A stretch of DNA of 11,586 bases, taken from an uncultured Bacteroidia bacterium (lineage in GTDB: Bacteria > Bacteroidota > Bacteroidia > Bacteroidales > Prolixibacteraceae). Positions 8,501 through 11,586 of this stretch are shown here, one piece after another; the stretch's first letter is position 1, and each line of letters opens with the position of its first letter. The stretch spans positions 1 through 11,586 of the forward strand of contig CAIOOC010000756.1 of NCBI GenBank assembly GCA_903859795.1, read 5' to 3'. The translations under genes were made by a program, and so were the position numbers. The notes under the pieces were generated by a model, which saw nothing but the letters and a program-made list of their open reading frames with translations, had not been told where the DNA came from and made no database searches.

Positions 8501-9250
8501 ATGAGAAGATTAAAACTAACGTTAACAATTGTAGTATTATCAATAATCACTGTGCAGTTTTCGTTTGCACAGGACTGGGCAAACCTGAACAGGTTTAAAG
8601 CCGAAAATGCAAACCAGGTATTGCCTACACCAAATGAAAGGCGTGTAGTGTTTATGGGAAACTCAATTACCGAGGGGTGGGTCAATATTCATCCTCAGTT
8701 TTTCGCCGGGAAATTTTACATTAACCGTGGGATCAGCGGACAAACCACTCCTCAGATGCTGGTTCGGTTTAGGGCAGATGTCATTAAGCTTAAGCCGAGA
8801 GTAGTTGTTATTTTAGCTGGAACAAACGATATTGCAGGTAACACAGGCCCGTCAACACTCGAAATGATCGAAGATAATATTATTTCTATGGCTCAGTTAG
8901 CCAAAGCCAATGATATTAAGGTTGTTCTGTGCTCTGTTCTTCCGGTTTACGATTATCCATGGAAACCGGGACTTGAACCGGCGCCAAAAATCATCGCTTT
9001 GAACAAGCTTATAAAATCATATGCAGATAAGAGCGGATCGATATACCTTGACTTCTTTTCAGCTATGGTAGATGAACGGAATGGGTTAAAGACAGAATAT
9101 TCCAAAGATGGTGTTCATCCCAATGAAGCCGGATATAATGTAATGGAACCACTAACCGAGGTGGCAATCGAAAAGGCTTTCGGCGGAGCTGCACCGGTCC
9201 ACCATACAAAGACCTATAAAACGGTGAGCCATAAAAAGAAGCATAAATAA
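8501..9250 (+). CDS. Exported SGNH/GDSL-family esterase
   Basis: This is a serine esterase, probably removing acetyl or other acyl groups from the glycan attacked by the upstream enzymes. The start at 8501 (249 residues) is chosen because MRRLKL begins a clean signal peptide with cleavage near SFA|QD. An earlier in-frame ATG at 8432 lies inside the preceding gene. All SGNH blocks are present: S55 in GNSITEG (block I), a glycine in NRGISGQTT (block II), N109 in GTNDI (block III), and D203/H206 in DGVHPN (block V). The catalytic serine, aspartate and histidine are therefore intact, and length is typical for a single-domain member. The last 16 or so residues form an unusual His/Lys-rich tail (ending KKKHK) with no obvious family match. 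It is the last + strand gene and lies 50 nt after the hydrolase stop. No strong terminator is visible before the converging gene. Acyl specificity is unknown. Confidence 0.92.
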   Translation: MRRLKLTLTIVVLSIITVQFSFAQDWANLNRFKAENANQVLPTPNERRVVFMGNSITEGWVNIHPQFFAGKFYINRGISGQTTPQMLVRFRADVIKLKPRVVVILAGTNDIAGNTGPSTLEMIEDNIISMAQLAKANDIKVVLCSVLPVYDYPWKPGLEPAPKIIALNKLIKSYADKSGSIYLDFFSAMVDERNGLKTEYSKDGVHPNEAGYNVMEPLTEVAIEKAFGGAAPVHHTKTYKTVSHKKKHK

Positions 9251-9298
9251 ACCGCATTAAGGTTGCGCATTTCCTTTTGGCAGCCGGGTAATTAACAT

Positions 9299-10033
9299 TT
9301 ACTGTTTTATCTTGATAACCTGTTCGGTATAGGATTGTTCTGCCGTTTGTCCGGGTTCCAGAATCAGAAAATTGTCCGTGTCCCATGATCCGTTGAGGAA
9401 GTTCTCCAGATATCCTGAAGTACCCTCGTATTGCCGGTAATCCCATTTTAATGATAGGGCGCTTTCTTTTGTAAAAAGCCGGGCATAGTCCGAATTTATT
9501 CCCTTCCAGTGGATAAAACCTGCTGTATGGTAATCTTTTACCCAATTGTGCTCCATCTCCATCAGGAATTGGGCATTCTCTTCACCGTAGGTTTCGATAT
9601 ATTCTGCGCGTATCTCTTCCAGTCGGGTTTTGCTCGGCATCTTTACATTTTCTACCCACCCGGTGCTATACCAATATGTCCCGGGATTATTATTGAAATG
9701 GTCATCATAAGCCTCACGCGAACCGAGCAGGAAAGTGATGCAATCGTGAGCCTTGGGGATGACCATCCTGTAGCGGGCAGATTTAAGTCCTGTTACTGCG
9801 TTGCTGCACAGTCCATAACCCAGCAATATGGCATCAAAGGGTTCGGCACAGGTATAATTATCGGATCCTCCATCCAGTTTGTTAATCTCCTCCTGCAAAA
9901 AAGTATTCAGTAATTGCGGTGTATTGTGAAAATCCTGTCTGATATAAGTCACATCAATAAAATGCCCGCTTTGGGCCATAAGCAGGCTAATCTCACGCTG
10001 CAATACTTTACACGACAAAAGTTTTAAACGCAT
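9299..10033 (-). CDS. DUF1638-family protein
   Basis: This is a probable cytoplasmic protein with no signal peptide and no membrane segment. The recognisable DUF1638 core is YGLCSN (residues 73-78), IPKAHDCITFLLGS (92-105) and PGTYWYSTGW (117-126). Conserved C76, H96 and C98, with C8 near the N-terminus, could bind a metal or cofactor. Members are often found near corrinoid-dependent methyltransferase genes in other bacteria and archaea, which suggests a one-carbon or corrinoid link, but the biochemical function is not established. None of those partners is in view here. The start is the ATG at 10033 (244 residues). A TTG at 10042 would add three residues, but the promoter box and spacing suit the ATG. 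It converges on the esterase gene with a 48-nt gap and is not part of the + strand operon. Confidence 0.85.
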   Translation of the reverse strand: MRLKLLSCKVLQREISLLMAQSGHFIDVTYIRQDFHNTPQLLNTFLQEEINKLDGGSDNYTCAEPFDAILLGYGLCSNAVTGLKSARYRMVIPKAHDCITFLLGSREAYDDHFNNNPGTYWYSTGWVENVKMPSKTRLEEIRAEYIETYGEENAQFLMEMEHNWVKDYHTAGFIHWKGINSDYARLFTKESALSLKWDYRQYEGTSGYLENFLNGSWDTDNFLILEPGQTAEQSYTEQVIKIKQ

Positions 10034-10064
10034 AATAACCAACTTTTAAAATCCCGATTCACTG

Positions 10065-10072
10065 CAAATGTA
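10065..10072 (-). promoter_or_regulatory. -7 promoter box for the DUF1638 gene
   Basis: Read on the - strand this is TACATTTG, an exact TAnnTTTG match, about 31 nt upstream of the ATG at 10033. That would give a leader of roughly 25 nt. No good TTG/TTTG is present at the -33 distance, so the call rests on one box and its position. Confidence 0.45.
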
Positions 10073-10165
10073 GGTAATTTGTTCAATGAGATAATTGACT
10101 TTTCCGGTTTCGGTTAATATCACGACAGGACCGATTTCCCCCAAATCGCCACATTTTTTCCGATA

Positions 10166-10198
10166 AACAAAAATACCCACTGATAATCAGCGGGTATT
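10166..10198 (-). terminator. Rho-independent terminator of the tRNA-Leu gene
   Basis: Two 12-nt arms (10187-10198 and 10172-10183) surround a 3-nt loop. On the - strand they pair fully with one G-U wobble, and a U-rich tract follows (complement of 10166-10173). Read on the + strand the same position is an A-C mismatch with no T-run after it, so the terminator acts leftward. It lies 9 nt past the tRNA CCA end and separates the tRNA from the DUF1638 gene. Confidence 0.8.
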
Positions 10199-10207
10199 GT
10201 CGTTTTG

Positions 10208-10294
10208 TGGTGCCCAGAACAAGACTCGAACTTGCACAACCTTGCGGTCACTAGTCCCTGAAACTAGCGTGTCTACCAATTTCACCATCTGGGC
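10208..10294 (-). tRNA. tRNA-Leu (anticodon CAG)
   Basis: The - strand folds as an 87-nt class II tRNA. The acceptor stem GCCCAGA/TCTGGGC is followed by discriminator A and an encoded CCA (10208-10210). The D-arm has the leucine-type GGTAGACAC. The anticodon stem CTAGT/ACTAG holds the loop TTCAGGG, giving anticodon CAG, which reads codon CUG. A long variable arm with a GACCGCAAGGTT hairpin is present, and the T-arm has the loop TTCGAGT. All stems pair, so the gene looks functional. It has its own promoter and terminator. Confidence 0.96.
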
Positions 10295-10308
10295 GTGATA
10301 ATGAGGTG

Positions 10309-10339
10309 CAAATATAGACCGAATTTAAGAATAGCCAAA
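10309..10339 (-). promoter_or_regulatory. Bacteroidota-type promoter of the tRNA-Leu gene
   Basis: On the - strand the -33 element TTTG (10336-10339) is followed by a 19-nt spacer and the -7 element TATATTTG (10309-10316). Both match the Bacteroidota primary sigma consensus (TTTG, 19-21 nt, TAnnTTTG). The mature tRNA begins 15 nt downstream, leaving a short leader. Confidence 0.8.
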
Positions 10340-10405
10340 GGGATTGAAAGGTTTTTTATTTTATTTCTGCGGCTATTATTTCCCCCGATAAAATTTAAAT
10401 ACAGT

Positions 10406-10433
10406 GTCTGGCGACTTGCAATTAGCAGCTGGC
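10406..10433 (-). repeat. Degenerate 7-bp repeat array, four units
   Basis: Read on the - strand from 10433, four consecutive heptamers appear: GCCAGCT, GCTAATT, GCAAGTC and GCCAGAC. They match the GCCAnnY-type units of the array at 10494-10528 but run the opposite way. No coding potential is apparent. Confidence 0.6.
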
Positions 10434-10493
10434 AGACATTACTCCAAATTAAATTATTCCTAATGAAAAATCAAAAATTCTTAATTAATCAAA

Positions 10494-10528
10494 GCCAATT
10501 GCCAGATGCCAGTCGCCAGTTGCAGCTG
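10494..10528 (+). repeat. Degenerate 7-bp repeat array, five units
   Basis: Five consecutive heptamers run on the + strand: GCCAATT, GCCAGAT, GCCAGTC, GCCAGTT and a decayed GCAGCTG. The last is part of the palindrome GCAGCTGC. The array begins 28 nt past the stop codon of the S9 peptidase gene, in transcript direction, and mirrors the array at 10406-10433. The AT-rich stretch between them (10434-10493) shows nothing recognisable. Confidence 0.7.
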
Positions 10529-10556
10529 CTTATCCGCAATAACTTAAAATGCCGGG

Positions 10557-11586
10557 TTACTTCAGATTCTCCTTTAAAAAACTATCAAACATTGTATAGA
10601 GGTGCATCGTTGTTTTCCCACCCCTGATACCATGATTCCGGTTGGTATACGACATCATCTGGAACTGTACACCTGACTGGACCATTGCCTCTGCGAATTC
10701 AGCGGTATTCTGATAGTGGACATTGTCATCAGCCGTTCCATGAACCAGCAGGAGTCGCCCTTTGATCCCAGCAGCCAGTGTGATGGGTGAGTTCTGATCG
10801 TACCCTTCAGGGTTCTGGCTTGGCAATCCCATATAACGTTCACTGTAGACTGTATCATAAAACCGCTGATTTGTTACAGGAGCAACAGCGATTCCAGCCT
10901 TAAAAACCTCTCCTCCTTTGGCAAGACATAACGCAGACATGAATCCACCATAGCTCCACCCCCAGATAGCTATATTCTTGCCATCGACATACGGAAGCCC
11001 GGCGAGATATTTGGCTGCTGCAATCTGATCGTCAGACTCATATTTTCCTAACTGACCATAAGTACATTTGCGGAAATCCTCGCCTCTTGCTCCTGTTCCC
11101 CGGGGATCCACACAAACTGCGACATAGCCGTTGGCAGCGAGATAATTTTCCCATCCAATTCCGAAATAGTCGAGTACCTGCTGTGAATTTGGTCCGCTGT
11201 ATTGTGTCATAATAACCGGATATTTTGTTCCGGGGTTAAAACCATTAGGCTTGATCATCCAACCGTTAAGTTCAGTACCCTCCTCGTTTTTGAAGGTGAA
11301 AAACTCCTTAAGCGGAATTTTCTTTTCTGCGATTGCAGATTTCAATTCATTGTTTTCCTTCAGTACCCTGAGTTGTTTTCCTGAAATCTCGTTCAACGTG
11401 ACCCGTAAAGGGGTGGTAAGGTTTGAATAATTATTTATGAAATACTTGTAATTACTGCTGAATTCGGCAGTATTTGTTCCCGTTTGGTCCGAGAGCTTTT
11501 GTGTTTTAAGTGGTATTTTTTTCTTGGGATCGAAACTTACACTGTATATTTCACGTTGCATAGGAGAAACCGTCGCGGCCTGATAG
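10557..11586 (-). CDS. S9 prolyl oligopeptidase / dipeptidyl peptidase IV-like, C-terminal part
   Basis: This is a serine peptidase that should cleave X-Pro or X-Ala dipeptides from peptide N-termini, usually in the periplasm in Bacteroidota. The gene is cut by the right edge: codons upstream of the ATG at 11561 stay open and read as family-like sequence (AATVSP before MQREIYSV), so that ATG is internal. Numbered from it, residues 1-85 are the end of the beta-propeller domain and about 115-334 the alpha/beta-hydrolase domain. The catalytic serine is S203 in GWSYGG, the aspartate is in HGTADDNVH (D278/D279), the histidine is H310 in RNHGI, and Y121 in YSGPNSQ is the oxyanion tyrosine. No frameshift is seen. 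The N-terminus, signal peptide and the Glu pair that distinguishes true DPP IV lie outside the window, so DPP IV versus another S9B/S9C type remains open. It has no visible link to the glycan operon. Confidence 0.93.
   Translation of the reverse strand, partial: YQAATVSPMQREIYSVSFDPKKKIPLKTQKLSDQTGTNTAEFSSNYKYFINNYSNLTTPLRVTLNEISGKQLRVLKENNELKSAIAEKKIPLKEFFTFKNEEGTELNGWMIKPNGFNPGTKYPVIMTQYSGPNSQQVLDYFGIGWENYLAANGYVAVCVDPRGTGARGEDFRKCTYGQLGKYESDDQIAAAKYLAGLPYVDGKNIAIWGWSYGGFMSALCLAKGGEVFKAGIAVAPVTNQRFYDTVYSERYMGLPSQNPEGYDQNSPITLAAGIKGRLLLVHGTADDNVHYQNTAEFAEAMVQSGVQFQMMSYTNRNHGIRGGKTTMHLYTMFDSFLKENLK

Noticed and set aside
9251..9298. A terminator between the converging esterase and DUF1638 genes.
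   Set aside because: Only a 4-bp AACC/GGTT pairing with no T-run is visible, which is too weak to call.
9063..9545. A 160-codon open frame on the - strand across the esterase 3' end and the DUF1638 3' end.
   Set aside because: It overlaps two well-supported genes and its translation has no recognisable domain or biased composition, so it is a shadow frame.
9509..9913. A 134-codon + strand frame opposite the DUF1638 gene.
   Set aside because: It is fully antisense to a recognised family, and its hydrophobic look comes from the complement of the real codons.
10208..10294. tRNA-Leu as an attachment site for an integrated island carrying the glycan operon.
   Set aside because: No copy of the tRNA 3' end, integrase or other mobility gene is visible in the window.
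10406..10528. CRISPR-like array.
   Set aside because: Units are 7 bp, contiguous and degenerate, with no spacers and no cas genes.
10557..11561. The S9 peptidase as a short complete gene starting at the ATG at 11561.
   Set aside because: The frame stays open to the window edge with family-like residues, and the ATG falls in the middle of the propeller domain.

Overview
The window reads as a chromosomal segment from a Bacteroidota species, probably a glycan-degrading member of the Bacteroidales/Marinilabiliales type. That placement is inferred. It rests on the gene families present, A-rich start regions without a clear Shine-Dalgarno, promoters of the Bacteroidota form (-33 TTTG, -7 TAnnTTTG), and N-terminal signal peptides ending in 'AQ' or 'SQ'. 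No marker gene allows a genus call.

Bases 8-9250 hold six genes on the + strand, packed like an operon (gaps of 4, -4, 42, 1 and 50 nt). All six appear to encode exported carbohydrate-active enzymes. In order they are a GH2 beta-glycosidase, a GH32 fructanase with an N-terminal levanase-type (DUF4980) domain, a GH127-type beta-L-arabinofuranosidase, an unassigned five-bladed-propeller enzyme of GH43-like type, an unassigned (alpha/alpha)6-barrel enzyme of the MGH1-like/GH63-related type, and an SGNH/GDSL esterase. The set looks like the enzyme part of a polysaccharide utilization locus. No SusC/SusD pair or regulator is visible, so those would lie left of base 1 or elsewhere. Three of the five glycosidases belong to furanosidase-rich folds, so the target may be a branched glycan carrying terminal fructofuranosyl and/or L-arabinofuranosyl residues plus ester groups. 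The esterase would remove the esters. This is inference.

Bases 9299-10556 change in character. A - strand DUF1638 gene converges on the esterase gene, with its own TAnnTTTG promoter box. Upstream of it is a complete - strand tRNA-Leu(CAG) unit with a near-consensus promoter (19-nt spacer), encoded CCA and a hairpin/U-tract terminator. The 262-nt spacer to the right of the tRNA promoter carries two oppositely oriented arrays of degenerate 7-bp units.

Bases 10557-11586 contain the 3' part of a - strand S9 (dipeptidyl peptidase IV-like) serine peptidase with an intact catalytic domain. The gene runs off the right edge.

The points most worth a second look are the two unassigned glycosidases, the unusual N-terminus of the (alpha/alpha)6 enzyme, the mirrored heptad arrays, and the DUF1638 gene standing apart from any methyltransferase gene.
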